Shown here: one piece after another, positions 40,044 through 53,397 of the stretch
How the letters are laid out: each line of letters starts with the position of its first letter
How positions within the stretch are numbered: position 1 is the stretch's first letter
NCBI RefSeq assembly: GCF_000524195.1
Contig: NW_020170385.1
Span: 1,319,898 to 1,383,897 of the forward strand
DNA: 64,000 nt
Source of the DNA: Echinococcus granulosus
Taxonomy: Eukaryota; Platyhelminthes; Cestoda; Cyclophyllidea; Taeniidae
Direction: 5' to 3'
Notes under the pieces: model-generated
Told to the model about the DNA's origin: nothing
Seen by the model: the letters and a program-made list of their open reading frames with translations, nothing else
The model's database searches: none
Translations under genes and position numbers: made by a program

Positions 40044-40792
40044 ATGGAGCATGACCCAGATGAAACTGAGCAGGTAAGAGGAGGCGGTGCGAGACAAAGT
40101 AGACAAGGGTACTGGAAAAAAACGTAGTGCGCCACACTTCCTCCCCCCTCTGGTGGCAAAGCAAAACATCGCTGACATTTGCAAACGAAAGCGACAGTTT
40201 ACTTCTGCATACATGTTAATTTTGTGGAAATGTTGAGTTAATTGGTTTTTAGTCAGCACTTCAGTTTAATTATAGTAGCTTTAAGAAGTAATCCCACAAT
40301 TATAATGCGTTGAAATCCTTCAATTCTTTATTCAACTTCACCATACCGACAGATTCAAACCACTACAAAATCTAAATATGTTAAGTACGTATGGGTTTGA
40401 TTTCAAATAGACTTCGTAGGTTAACTTTCCAAAATGCAAAAAAAACGTAAGCCTTAAAAGGAGCCAAGATTAACTCATTATGAAAACGCCATGGGAAAAA
40501 TATTCAGGAAGAATGATAATTCCTCGGATGCCTTGACATTTTTGTAGAAAGTTGCGGTGGCAAATTCTCTTTGTTTTTAACCTCGCGCTGTTGTTAATTG
40601 AAAAATATTACAAACAATCCTATTACCCTCAAGGAGAAGCCGGGTGAAACGTGCAAGTTGCGTTCTCTTTTTCGTTTGATTCCAATTGTTCAAAATGTTT
40701 TGCAAGGGATGGTGATCGAACGACTCGGATTGTTGCTTGGACATGATGGGGCACTTCACGAATCCGGATGCATCAGTAGTCAAAATGGCTAA
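40044..40792 (+). CDS. Weak candidate: two-exon small gene
   Basis: ATG at 40044 opens MEHDPDETEQ and meets a strong donor (CAG|GTAAGA) after 40073. In phase, an acceptor (CTCAAG) before 40634 opens EKPGETCKLRSLFRLIPIVQ, then VLQGMVIERLGLLLGHDG, ending at TAA 40790-40792. Together 63 aa, with an acidic head and a helical middle. The opposite strand of the second exon is also open and protein-like (it includes TTDASGF), so the coding strand is undecided. No family recognised. Confidence 0.25.
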
Positions 40793-42433
40793 ATTACATG
40801 GACCAATTGGACATAACTTTTGCGCGTGACGCTCACCTCGGGATGCAATGAGTTTTATGTTCCTAGGTTATATTGAAAACGCTTGAATATTCGTTTGCAA
40901 GTAATGTGACACATTTCAGACTATCCAGCTTTTTTAAATCAACAACAACAGACGTTATCATAGACACATCTTGCTTAGAGTTCAAGTAGGTTTCGTTTTA
41001 AAACCATTACTTAATCCTATTTCCAATTTTTAAATAATGAAAGAATCAAACTACTACAAGTTATCAGGCGTAAAATCAGTGAGATGGGGGCTGCCAATTA
41101 TTGCAGTGTTAGTGAACATTACTATAATACCGGTATTAAAATAATGTACGTTGGGGTTTCGGCAAAATGGGTTTAACTTCTACGATCATTTTTAGTTTTT
41201 GGATCTGACTCATTGGAGAAAGCCCTCTGACTCCGTAAAAAGAATTTGCATTTTAAGCATCGTCAAGGATTAGCTATCAAATAAAAAGGAAATGAATAAT
41301 TTAGCCATTGCATGGCGGTCATTACCGTGCGTCTGCCATCTGCCAAGGTATCCGAAATTTCAGAGGCGGTCAAAATATTTAACTTTATAATGTGTGTGGC
41401 CCGTGTAAAATTTCACTTATCCGAATAGGTAGGAAATATACACAAAATGCAGAAGGCTTTTTAAATGGATTTAAACCCAAATGAAAAAAGATTTGCACCT
41501 TAAATTATTTATTTTTTCCTTCTTAGTGTGTACCTGCGAAAAAATTCACGGCTTGACTTGTCTTTTGATTCCGAATGATGACTAGGATATGCCCTCTCTC
41601 AACTTTGAAGGGTGTTGAAGAAAGCCCATTTTGCATCTACTATCATTCATCTTAACCAGGCCATTAAGCTAGTTGATGAATAAATATGAGTCTGGAACAG
41701 TCATATATGGTTAGCATGGGTCAGAATTATTGTAGGCTTAACCATTACCTTCGCTCCAAAACGGTTGAATGCTTTTAAACATAATTCAAGCACCAATTTA
41801 AAAGCTTATGTTTCTACTTTGTCAAATCTATGAAAAGCTCATAGAGTGGGTCTTGCCGTTTGAACGAAAGCTAGTTTTTTCATGCGTTGAGGGGAACAGA
41901 AGTCTTCTTCTCCGTAATATGAGGATTGCGGCTAAATGCGATATTTAATGCGAGCATCAGCAGATCAGGCTAAATTACGTCTTTTGCTGTGTTTTTGAGT
42001 GATGATAACTTGTTTTATTACCTCTAACACTGCTACTTTGAATTGTCATTTGAGCAAAGGTATCTTCGAATTTTGCATTTGCTAAATATGGGTTTCTTAG
42101 TGCAAATATGTCCTTTGTCAAACAAACGTAGACAGGGAACCCGGAATACGCGGAACAGGGGTATTTAGCAAAAAGGATTTAGTTTGCGTATTTACTGGGA
42201 ATTTGTAACAAATATGTTTTCCGTAAATGAAACCACAAAACCACTCGGATCAACTTATTCACCATATGATTCCGAATTTTCAAGTTCACCGAAGAAATTA
42301 TTTATTGACAAAATTTAGCATTTGGTCCCCGAGATCCTAGGAAACAAGGCTGCTTCGTCAGTATGTTACGATTGCATTACCGTCGCCTTTAAAAAACTAT
42401 TGGAAACAGTTACAACGTATATTCTTTTTGGAG

Positions 42434-42583
42434 TTAAACAAGGTTACTGTGCCCATCGACTACCCAGGCTTGACCACACACTGTGCGACAGATGTTGACA
42501 CACCCAAAACTCACATGCATCTCACCAATGCTGTTCTCCCAATGGAGCAGACCGCTCCCCTCAAGTATGTGCTACGTGGGTAA
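42434..42583 (+). CDS. Weak candidate terminal exon
   Basis: After a pyrimidine-rich acceptor (TTCTTTTTGGAG) the frame reads LNKVTVPIDYPGLTTHCATD, then THMHLTNAVLPMEQTAPLKY, and stops at 42581-42583. GC is well above the flanks. No upstream exon was found. Confidence 0.25.
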   Translation, partial: LNKVTVPIDYPGLTTHCATDVDTPKTHMHLTNAVLPMEQTAPLKYVLRG

Positions 42584-45500
42584 ACAACTAGTGAATGTTG
42601 ATCCCTGATTATCATTAATTTTTTGCCCGATTTAATTCCTGCAACTTTTGGGGTGACGATGGACTTACTTTCAGTAGCCAAAAACGTTTTATACTATTGG
42701 TGAAAATGTCTCTGTAATTACCACGAAACTCTTCTGATAAACATCATAAGCCGTGAGACACATAAACTGTGATTAAATTGGCCAGAACCGCTATACACAT
42801 GCTCATTTAATTTCAAATTAAGCGCTTAACATATTTTATCGTATCGATGGTGGCGAATGAACATCTTAACATGAAAGGAAATAACATCAGTATCTTTTCC
42901 TACGTAAATTAAAGTAAATTCACCCATTATAGAACAGCTTTTCTCGTACTTGGTGCATGAAGTTTAAAAGCATAACCCCATTACCCACTTAGACCATTTC
43001 CTGATCTATAAATATGTAATGTCTTGCGGGAGAGCTACCAAATTCCAAGCTCTTCAGTGGTATAAACTGCGTACATTTCCTGATGCAACAACATTTACGA
43101 AAAATCAAATGTAAATAACAATGACTTTACACGGTAGATGGTCAAACATTGACTATCACCCCACACAAAATGGAACTGATTAATGCAGCCATTTGGAATT
43201 CCATATATAAGGCAGAAAATATACAGTAATCTATGCATTAACATATTTAACTAAGAAAGTGGTCCATTCAGAGACACAAAACGCGCTAATGTGTTGTTGT
43301 TGCTATGACGATCCTGGGCGAATGGAATTCAAAAACCATCTTCACCTAATTTTTTGAAATAAAACGAGGCCAAATCAGTGGCCACTTTGCTATCAGTGGC
43401 TCCTAGGAAAATCGTCCACTGCAAGCCAAGTGTTTTGCTGTTCTTACATAAGAACAATTAGCTTCCCTAATAAAATGTGTTTTTAGGGACCTAACACTAA
43501 AAATATTCACTGATCCGCCGATTAAAAATATCTTACACCCCTTTTTATGTTTGGGCTCAACCACCCCGTTCATGATAATAATATGATATAACCACAGTTG
43601 CCATAATCCCATGAAAATTGCCGTGTATTCGTGGCTCCAGACTCACGTAAGAAAGCTCAAGCGTCAATTATATGTGATGCTGACAAAACCTACTGGAAAA
43701 TTTTAAACATATGAAGGTGTTTTCCATCAGCGAAAAAAATTTAATGAATAATTCAAAAGTAATATTAAACTTAGAATTTTGATAACCGTCTACGCATGTA
43801 TCTTCCATTTTAATTAACCTATTCCTTTATAGCCAGTTCAGTATTGAAACGGAATGATTTCGATATTAATATATTCAAGTACAACATAAGACATCTAGTT
43901 CTTCCGTTCAGATGGGTTGGGTTGTTGGTAAGGTCCCAATGGAAATAGCGTGCTTAGGTTCGGACCAAAAATGGGGGCTTTTATGCACAAATAGCCTTTA
44001 TTTTAAGTAAGGGGTCCACCTCACCTTCTGAAGGTAATTAATTTAATTTTATTCGTCAATTGCATGCAAATGAAACTAGCCCTCACAATACATTCCACCC
44101 AATGCGCACCCCACATTGGGAACTGATGCAAAACAATGCAAGGTAAAACGCTTTAAATTCAATTGTACTAGTCGAATATGAAAAAATATATTTAGATTAC
44201 TATATATTACACCGACTTTACGCATCCATGGGCCAAATTTAATAAATTTGCGGCATTTGATGGCGCTTAGTGATAATAAGTGTTTTATTTCCATGGTTGA
44301 TTTTTGATTGTTCCTTTTGTGATTTCGTGGCACTGGATGAAACAAATTTACTTAGTGAGTGTTCAAGCTCTGTAATTAAAAAGCATTTGGCTTTTATGTG
44401 TTTATCCTAGCTGTTATTGGCCTTCCTTAGCATGTTTTCAGTGCACGTTAGTCTATTTCTAGAATATGTTGTTAGGTTTCTTAAATAGACGATTTGTTAG
44501 TCTTCCAGAATTTCCTGGTAAAAAATTAGTGCAGAATTATGGTTCCATACTATTTTGTGAAAGATCAAACTTCAAAAGTGGGGGTTATTAAAATACACTC
44601 CATTACTGTGTGTAGCCACATGCTGGCGCTGCTTAGAGTCCGTTATTTGATTTATGGAACAAACTGAGTCTTAAAAATAGGAAGCAATTTAACAAACAAT
44701 TATTTTCAACTCGATTGTAGGTGCATAGTGAATTAAGTCCTCTGGGTTACGAGAATTTACTAAAGGTTTCACGCGCGCAAATTCTATCTGTTGACGCGGA
44801 TTATGGGTTGATTACTTAGTCCTACCATGAAAGCTGCAAAACCTACCGCTGTGCTCTGAATAATAGGATATGCATTCAGAGCATCATAATTTGGATTTGA
44901 ACTCTTCCATGTCATTTAAAATTCACTGGTATAAAATTTTCGTTACCATGATGCATGAAGCAGATGACCCATTAATGATTCGAATATCCGCTTAATAACT
45001 AAAAATGCGGTAAAGCAAAACTTACAACAGATTTTGAAAAAGGATTTTTGGTTGATTTTTGGATAAAAGGTTTTTGGTAGCTAAATCTTAATGTGAAAGT
45101 TATGCTCAGCTTAGATTAAATCGTTTCCTGTCCGTCGTATACAATCAATGTCTACTTACACATTTTAAGTAGTTTTATTGCGATCCATCAGAAGCAGATG
45201 CCTCACTCCCCCATGAAATGAAATGCAGGATAGAATTCTTTGCATAGATGCAAATGGGCTAAACAATGGCGTTAAAATACATCCGGTACTCATTTTATCA
45301 GATCGTCACAAAGAAGAAGATGCTTTGCAAAGCAGGTAAATCAATTCGATACTAGGGGGTATGAAATTTTCATTTTAATAAGTATAAGTGATGGAAACAA
45401 TAAAAAACCGAATGTGATTTACTACCTCCAATTCAAATTTATTGTAGTGTCATTACATTATTTTCTTCTGCTATGAACATTTACGACTAAAGAAAATCAT

Positions 45501-46849
45501 TTTTGTTTTGACTTTTTTAGAATCTATTTTGGAAGTTTGATTCCTCAGACATTCTGAAATATTCCATAATCCGAATAAAACCCACAAAAGCACCAGTGCA
45601 TGTCCCTAAACATGAAATCGTGTTAGCCAAAAACGTTACTTGTGCACCCCAACTGCCAACCAACAAGTTTTCTGTTAGGCAGCTGCGTTCCATATTGGAG
45701 AACTCCCTGATATCTAGAATACCCTTTACTAGTTTAAGATCTACAAAACCTACACCTGTTTGGTAAGTTAATTTGAATAATCTTTAGTTCAGCTGTTATA
45801 ATCACTACTCACGCAAATATTTGTGGATCCTTATAAGAAAATTAGAATTGGTCTAGACACTTTGACGGTTGTCCCCAACTTACTTTGTCATTTCTAGGTT
45901 ATTATTATTTCTTCAAATGACCTGTAATATCAGGGCAAAAGTAATGAGGCATCAACGTACCCCTTTTGTAGTACTTTCTGCTAACCGAAGGTTTTATATT
46001 TCATCAACACTTTTTCATCTCTGGCTAGTGGTTCCATTTTATTTGTGTTGAATTTGCTTAATTTCACCGTAATCGAAAGATGGAATGAATGTCAGAGGTT
46101 TTGAGAATTCGAATCAGTGAACTGGTGAAGCATCAAATCTTGCGCAATGGGCACTTAATTCAAATTAGCGTTAATTTTAAGAAATGTTTTCATAAAGTGT
46201 TGGTACAAACTGAAAAAATGCCAAACCAGTAACAAAAAATATATGAAAGACACTTTTAAGTTTGCCAAAGTTGGCCACTAGAAAAATAAATTAAGTGAAA
46301 TGGAGGTAAAATTTGGCTTTGGAGCAAATAGTGTACGACTGTCTAGCAACTAGTTTGTGATTTGAGTAAATTCAAGTAAACAATGCTAGATGGATGTTTA
46401 AATTAATGGCACATATCATTAATTATTACCCACTTGTCCAGCTAAATAATTTCGTTTTATAATAGTGCAATCAACTATTTGTGGAGGAAAAAGCTGCCTT
46501 AAAAACAGAATATGCATGTCGATATAGGATGGGAACGTTAAAACCAATGGATATCCACTAATTTTCCCATAACTCATATACGGACTTCGTTATGCATCAC
46601 TTCCATGACTTAAGCGTAATCGACTAGAGTCGGTAATCTTTGAAATAGAATTATTAAATGGTATATTTTGCAATCCTCAATTTTATTCCGGTCCCGCACA
46701 TTTTTCCTCGAAAATGCAGATGAATGTATTTATTGAATTAAAATTCCATCTTCAGGCGTTTTACTGCAGCGGTATTATACGAAGCGCCTATTTGACATTT
46801 TACATGAGTTTTCATCCCTCAGATAACACACTTGTGCATTTTTATCGAT

Positions 46850-47216
46850 GGCACAGTTGCAGCCGTGGTTACTTTTGGCGTCTGACGGAACGATCAAAGG
46901 TTACCCGTGACCCACTGGGACCAGGCGTCTATCGACCCGAGGAGGCACTGCCTCGCAATGTGAAGCGCCCTTCGGTAGGCTTCGAGGTGCGCGCTGCAGA
47001 CCTGCGTGCGTGCTTGCATGCGTGCGTATGCGCGTCCTGGCGTGCCAAACGCGTTCTTCCGTTGCCTGTGCTGCATTCCGTTCGAACGCCCCAATCTGAT
47101 CGATACTCGCGGGTGCGTACGTGGTCACGACTGTGTCACGCGCGCAGCTGGCACAGGGGTTTACCGGGTTTCCATAAAACTCTTACGTCTTCCCTTCATT
47201 ATGTAGTACGCGGGTG
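46850..47216. repeat. GC- and CpG-rich island with alternating GTGC tract
   Basis: About 365 bp of visibly high GC with many CpG, in a 35-40% GC neighbourhood. It is open in several frames on both strands, which is usual for high-GC DNA and does not prove coding. Around 47004-47036 it has a near-perfect alternating purine-pyrimidine run of GTGC units, which favours Z-DNA. Its origin (old repeat, transferred fragment or regulatory island) is unknown. Confidence 0.5.
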
Positions 47217-49508
47217 ATTAGTTTGGGTGTCTTCCTGTTTCACCTAAATGACATCTATCACATACAAAGTTCGCGGACAGTTCTTTGCAAAAAGTTAATT
47301 TAACGATGCCATAATATGCGTCTTTCAACGCTTTTGGGTTTCAGGCACTGCTTAGGTGGTCAGCTAGCCTTAACAAGTAGCCACGAATGCTAAGATAACT
47401 TATTTAAGTGTTGTAGATTGCCACATTCTATCAAGTCATGTTTATATTCCCAAAAACGTAATGCTAAAAGTTGTTAACTCGAATTATAGACTCATAGTTG
47501 GATCTGAGACCAAACGTATGCGACAATGTTCGAGGGTTGACTAGCATCATGTCATCACGCCAGATATAGTAATTCCGTTTTTGATTGTGTAACGATTGCA
47601 AACAATGTGGCAAAAAATATTTCTTTTTTCCTCGTATTTAACTGTCATTCATAATCACATCCATTCATAAGTTGGAAGATGACGGATAATTTTCCACTTC
47701 AATAACCCAGCCGGCTAAGAATTAAATAAATAACTGGGCACTATTATAAGGGCTTTCAGTAATAATCAGCAACACGAGACCGGAGGTGATTCTCCCTTTC
47801 GGCAGCGCAAATTTTACATTGTTGACTTCACCATAGTTATTATTCAGAATATTTTATGATGCTATTTGAAATTGGCGCAATTCAGGGGGCAAAGATTTAA
47901 AGCGTATCGCGTCGTCTAAGTGTATTAACGGTACCTCGTTAGCCCTAGGCTCATACATTTACTTGTAACTCTTAACAAAATTGCTAACGACCAACATTAC
48001 AAGGAGCTGCTTTAATTAGCAATAGGTGTAACTCGAGAATCAAAAGACCTTAAGTAGTGAATTTCTAGGACATTATTCATGATGCCTTTGTTCCTATGAG
48101 AAATATTTCAAGCAGTAATGTGATAAAAGAAGGTTTTGATGAAATCTTCGAGGTATTTTTTTCATTTCAGGGTTATGCATTTGTCTGATAAAAACGTAGG
48201 AGATTTTTGGTATGTTAAGTTCACTACTCAGAGGTTCAATCCATCTAATACTCTGGTTTTAGAGATACTGGTAAACTTATTTAAAAAATCCTTCTAGTAG
48301 TACGAGAAAAGCGTATTAGCATTTTTTATCCTTTAAGTCGACGCATATTACTGTAAGATCACTCTTTGTTAGGCAGTAGTGGACTGCGCATTTCAGTGAA
48401 ACATGTCATTCCATATTATAGAGTTTAAAATCAAAAAATAGACACCTCGATGGAAAACTAATTCACCCCATATCGGAAAGGAAGATCTATAGGTTGCATA
48501 TGAAACGCTGATCGCTTATACCATTTTGTTCAGGTTTCTGAATAAACCTTATGAAAAAAAACCTAGAATAACGCAAAGTATAAAACATCATAAATAATAG
48601 CTGAGCAAGTGCAAAAGGGTTGCAAGTGACCTATGGATAAGTACGAAGTTAAGTTTTTTCGAAATCCCTTTCTATAGATGCCATCTCATGACATAGTCAT
48701 GTGACAAGATTTAAAAAAACAGTTGCATTGCAATAAAAGTGGAGACAGCATTCCTTCTTTCTAAAGATATGAGTTACGATATGTTATATCACAGATAAGA
48801 AAAATCCCTAACTATTTTACTGTCATTTGACGGATGGCGCAGTGTGCGAGCCCTTAATGCATTGTTGAGCTAAGTTTTTAGTATTTAGTACAAGGAATTA
48901 ATATTTTCTTAATCCCATCACTGAATAAAACAACTCCACCCAGACCTTATCGCACTGTTTGAGTTTCAAGAAGAAATGAAGACAATCACCAGGCAAACAC
49001 ACAAGTTGAATAAGGTAAGGTGAAAAAATAGTTTTAGCCAGTGCCTGAGCCGAAAGCAGTTATTACTTAAAAGTGCCAGCGGATATGAATTTACTCTATA
49101 GAAGAGACGATGCGTACAAATACTGTAGCTCTTGAAATTATGCTGCCTCATCGCGCAGTATCCCTGTTTCCAGAAGTTGAATTTAATTTCAATATACCTT
49201 TGATTTTCATCAGCGTTCGTCTGATTTCATAACGCTTAAATGAATTTTTAGAAACTTCCTGTTTATTAACCAATATCTCCATTATTGTCGTAATTTTCAG
49301 TATTTCAACAAATGTTTGCCTAACACCTGACTGGTTTTTGACTTTCCGTTGATGTTTAAGTCATACTGCAGTTTGTTGTAAATGCGGAAAACGATGTGCC
49401 TTGATAGACAATAATCTTCCGAATAGTTGTGGAAATAGCAATCTCTATCTTTTCTTCTCTTCCTAATCATTCCAATGCTTTGGCTGGATACGCTGGCTCA
49501 AAACTTAC

Positions 49509-50178
49509 TTTATCGCTTGCCAAAAGAGTCAAAGTTGGAATTTTGACCGGGATGTAACTCTCAGGAAAACTTAATTGGAAACTTAATTTGCGCCAACTGT
49601 ATTGGCAAAAGAGAACAACCAAATAACAAGTGTGGACGACCGATTTTTTAAACATTCATACAAATTTGAATTTAACTAACCTTTGAAAAGTCTCTGTTTT
49701 GAATCACTTTCATCCTATTTATAACTACTGCTCCAAAATCGCTCTATATTATCCTATTTTTGAAAGCAAAAACAGATATGATTTTCACTTTGGATCTTAA
49801 AAGAAGGGTGATTGGAAAAACCCATTACTTTTCTCAGGAGAGAGATATCAAGTGAATCGTTGAGACTTTTGAGCCTTCCAATTGTTCCTCCGGCAATCGC
49901 GTACAATACATGGCCTCCAAGGGTCACTTTATCTTGTATTTCTTCTTTGTAAGTGTCAAATGCTCTTAGTCCCATAAATGAGAATAAATGGAAGCAAAAC
50001 TGTTTTTCATATATTTTTTGTTACTCGAAATTCGTGTCAGGGGAATCTTTCGATGACTCAGTTTGCTTGAAGTAAGTGTTAAAACGGCTGAAAAGAATAA
50101 GGGACCCCTACCGGAGCATATGGATGGCATGAATGAGATGTGAAGGCGTTGTAATTGAGTTTGAAGCAAGTCCACGCG
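49509..50178 (-). CDS. Candidate three-exon internal part of an unidentified gene
   Basis: Segments 50178-50112 (RVDLLQTQLQRLHISFMPSI), 49962-49829 (AFDTYKEEIQDKVTLGGHVL, then GRLKSLNDSLDISLLRK) and 49559-49509 (SYIPVKIPTLTLLASDK) join in phase with GT donors (GTAGGG, GTAATG, GTAAGT). The last segment weakly recalls the alpha/beta-hydrolase strand before the catalytic Asp, which is not enough to assign it. Ends not found. The gene would lie just downstream of the myosin light chain on the same strand. Confidence 0.3.
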
Positions 50179-50291
50179 AAAGAAAAAAACAAAGGAAAAT
50201 GAATGCCTGTGTCGGTTTGTAATTTCTGTTATAAATTATACATTTGGATATGGTGCACAGCTGCGTAGTCTAACAGGAGATATCCTCTCTT

Positions 50292-51369
50292 CTACTTGGG
50301 CTGACCTTCAAGGACCCCTTTGATGAATTCTGAAATCCAAGAAATTTTAACGCAGATGAAATGTATGGCACAACAACTGTTAGAACAAAGACAAATAGAC
50401 TGACCTACTTAAATAGTGCATTTAATATTCAGTCATACGCAAGAGGGTCAATTACGATAAATGCATAAATAAGTGACAATAGTATTTGAATTAGAGAGGG
50501 GAGTTAAAAAACTTAAAATCCAATTAATTAATAAGAGATAGATTTTATTTAAAACGTTTGTCTTGATAAATGGTAGCTATAATTTATTCAATGGCGATTG
50601 TAGAACCATAAAAGTCATCGGATTCCTTATTAGAGTACTGTACTGATTTCATCAGAGCACCTTACCTTCGTATTTGACGTTGCCATCCAGATCAACGTGG
50701 AGTTTGGTGAGTTTGATAATCTCATCAATCTCTTCGTCGGAGAGTCGCTCTCCTAACAGAGGCAATGTGTCAATAAATATTTCAACGTGTCACCGTCTAT
50801 CACCTTAGTGCTGATCAGCAGTAACTCACCATAACCCGAGAGAACATGTCCCAGCTCAGCGGCGCTCACAACTCCCTGGCCTTCACGATCAAAGGTTTTG
50901 AAGGCCTCCATATAGTCTGCGAAAGTGCCACCCTCTTTCTCCTTAATGATAGCCTGGTATACGGGTAAGAACTCGTCAAATTTGTACTGCTTTTCACCTA
51001 AAGGAGCATAAAACCAATGCCAGTATCCGTGCTTCTGCTTTTGCCTTTGAAATAATGCCATTGTCAAAGACAAGACGCACCAGCTTTCTTGGTGGCACCA
51101 TGCTTTAGTGAAACCTTGATGGTGGGATTCATTCCAGCACAGCGGAGAAGATCGGGCACCTTGACGGCATCGATCATTCCATCACGACCGTCCCAGAAGT
51201 CGAAAAGATCAAAGACCTCCTTGATATCTATATGCAATTATTCATTTTATTCAGTGTGATGGTTCAACGATTTCAATTATAAGACTATACCGAATTCTCA
51301 CCTTCAATCTCAGCCTTGGACAGATCAGCCTAAAGCAAAGATAGTTTTATCGAATTCCAAGCAAACCAT
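50292..51369 (-). CDS. Myosin essential light chain, six exons
   Basis: Calmodulin-superfamily light chain that wraps the first IQ motif of the myosin II lever arm. Exons 51369-51367, 51329-51302, 51227-51081, 50997-50830, 50752-50666 and 50329-50292 join in phase to 156 aa. The protein starts MADLSKAEIEDIKEVFDLFD, continues FWDGRDGMIDAVKVPDLLR, the GEKQYKFDEFLPVYQ stretch typical of flatworm essential light chains, FADYMEAFKTFDREGQG and VVSAAELGHVL, then LSDEEIDEIIKLTKLHVDLD and EEFIKGVLEG. EF-hand loops are degenerate and unlikely to bind calcium tightly, as in the family. The first coding exon is the ATG alone, ending at a 37-nt intron; this start rests on phase and length. Other introns are 74, 83, 77 and 336 nt. 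Confidence 0.95.
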
Positions 51370-53313
51370 TGTATCACCCAGTTAGGTACACAATCTAATT
51401 GCAATAAGCACGCTGGACGTTCTTTTAAGAAATGCAGATTAAGATTCATGTAAATTCTCTATGTACTACACTGCACGGTCGCCGAGGAGCCAATAAGAGC
51501 GTAGATTGACTTTCCCAAATTCATCTCGGCCAATGGCCGGAGTGATGTGCCATGTGATCGATAGGACTGTTGCTTGCGTGCAAATTTACGCAAAGCTGCG
51601 ATTAGCTCAATCACATCTCCTAGCACTTAATTGGTTGGCTAAGCAAGACGCTTTTCGAAGTTATCGTTTAAATTTGCACCCGCAAACACCGATTTCCTTT
51701 TTTCTCTTAATCACAACACTTTCGATGATAATATTTTATCCAAAAGTTTGCTTGAACATGTACGCATCATCAATAGAATTTACATGGCGATAATCGGGTC
51801 GAAGCCCTTTCAAATAGTGGATGGTGAAATCCTAAAGAAATAAAGGAACCAATTTGACACTGTAGCTGTTTAAATAAAAGTCTATACAAATGAATTTATG
51901 CCGCAAATTTGCTTGGGAACATAAATTGGGAAGTGAATAAGGTGGATGTCAAAGCGTTTCATAAAATTCACTAATCTGGAAATGGCACAATGTTGTACGA
52001 TTATCAGATCATGAACAGATACTTTAAGACAAAGAAGAATATGGCTAAGTTATCAAAATCATTGATGTTTTGTTTACCATGTAGGTTGGCTGATCACATT
52101 TTATCAAATTATGTCTGCGTCTGGTCTTAGAGAAATACACTACCTAGTAAGATATAGGATCGTAATTACGGTCTCAAAGGTACTCCTATTTAACTTTCAG
52201 AACTATGCAATGATATGTAATAATGTTAGTATTTAAAACAAGCAAATAAAAACGTCACACTTTATATTAGTATTAATGAACCAATTTTTTGTGAAGATGC
52301 AAGTTGCCGAATAAGGTCAATTTTATTTCCAAACCATGTATATGGAACCCAAAATAGTAAAACTAGTAAGCTTTAAGGAATTTTGTGACGAACAGTAAAC
52401 ACAGAATAACGTACCTAACCGTATATGCAGGCACCATTTGCCCTACTGAGCATAATTCCATGCATTTCCCACTACAATCGCTTTGTGCGCAAAAGATTGA
52501 AGTACTCAACTTGATTTTGTTCACGCCCTGGTAAATAAGTCAAATAAGACACCACAAGTTTTATCAGCATCACTTTCTTGAAAATAATGTGCCACAATCA
52601 ATTTTTGAAAGTCACGAAACAGCCTGTATTTATGCTAATCAAAACCAAACCCGTAAAACTAGCGACGACGTGAAATCAATTCAGTGACGACTTATCCTTA
52701 CTATACATTGTTCAGTAGCACATATCCACCAGCATTCGTTATTGTGAATATTATTTCCTGCTGCCAACTCTGTATATACAATTATTCATTCGACTTGTTG
52801 GCCATTCAAAGATATTTACTAAACATCATTCATTGCTTCATTCCAATGTATTTTGCATAATTTGCAACGCATCACAGCGGGCTGTATTGAGTTAGCCGCA
52901 AAATCATCCACGACGGTTATACCAGTTTCAGGTAAAGGGTGACTTCCTTGTCTCCAAATGTGCATAGTCCACTAATCCTTCAAATGAGCAAAAAACGACA
53001 TGTGCATTGCAACATTTTGGGATCTTATATACTCTTGCGCGAAGATTTTTTCCCATATAGGTGCGTCCAATTGTCTGTCATTATTGTTATAGCAATTATA
53101 ACGTTAACTCGCATTGGGGATACGGGCTCTACGGAGGTTTGAATTTATGATAAATAAGTGACTCGACGGGAAACTCGGCGCAAATATTTTGTTTAGGAAA
53201 TTTCAAATTATTAAGTTTGGCTTCCAGGTGATAAAATCTAGTAAACATTTCCGTCAGTTCCACTTTGTCATTGTTACTCAATGAATAAATATGAAATTTT
53301 TGCACAATGTTAG

Positions 53314-53397
53314 GGGAATTCCTGTTGTTTTTGATAAAGTGCTCACTACTATGCGACAGATAGAGGCAATGGGGCGCATCAAGACCTCAGTGGTGCA
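53314..53397 (+). CDS. Isolated 84-nt exon candidate
   Basis: Acceptor GTTAG, then G, then GIPVVFDKVLTTMRQIEAMG with RIKTSVV, then donor CA|GTGAGT. The exon is symmetric (phase 2 in, phase 2 out). The reading is amphipathic and protein-like. A possible upstream exon is 52878-52931 (GCIELAAKSSTTVIPVS), but it does not join directly in phase. Confidence 0.3.

Larger units (their letters stand above)
37704..49508. other. Gene-poor AT-rich region with a GC-rich island
   Basis: Mostly AT-rich DNA without confident genes. It contains weak candidates listed separately (40044-40792, 42434-42583) and the GC-rich island at 46850-47216. An AT microsatellite lies just upstream at about 37352-37372. No tRNA or rRNA seen. 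Confidence 0.5.

Noticed and set aside
40577..40783. TTDASGF as evidence of a gypsy RNase H domain
   Set aside because: The residues that should follow in the family are absent and the strand is undecided; a seven-residue match is not enough.
46714..47217. A 167-codon plus-strand frame over the GC-rich island
   Set aside because: The frame is long because GC-rich DNA has few stops; both other strands and frames are also open and the translation has no family features. I treat it as a compositional island, not a gene.
52939..53142. A 67-codon plus-strand frame
   Set aside because: No ATG at its head and a hydrophobic end with no context; only its last part might be an exon, with no supporting join.
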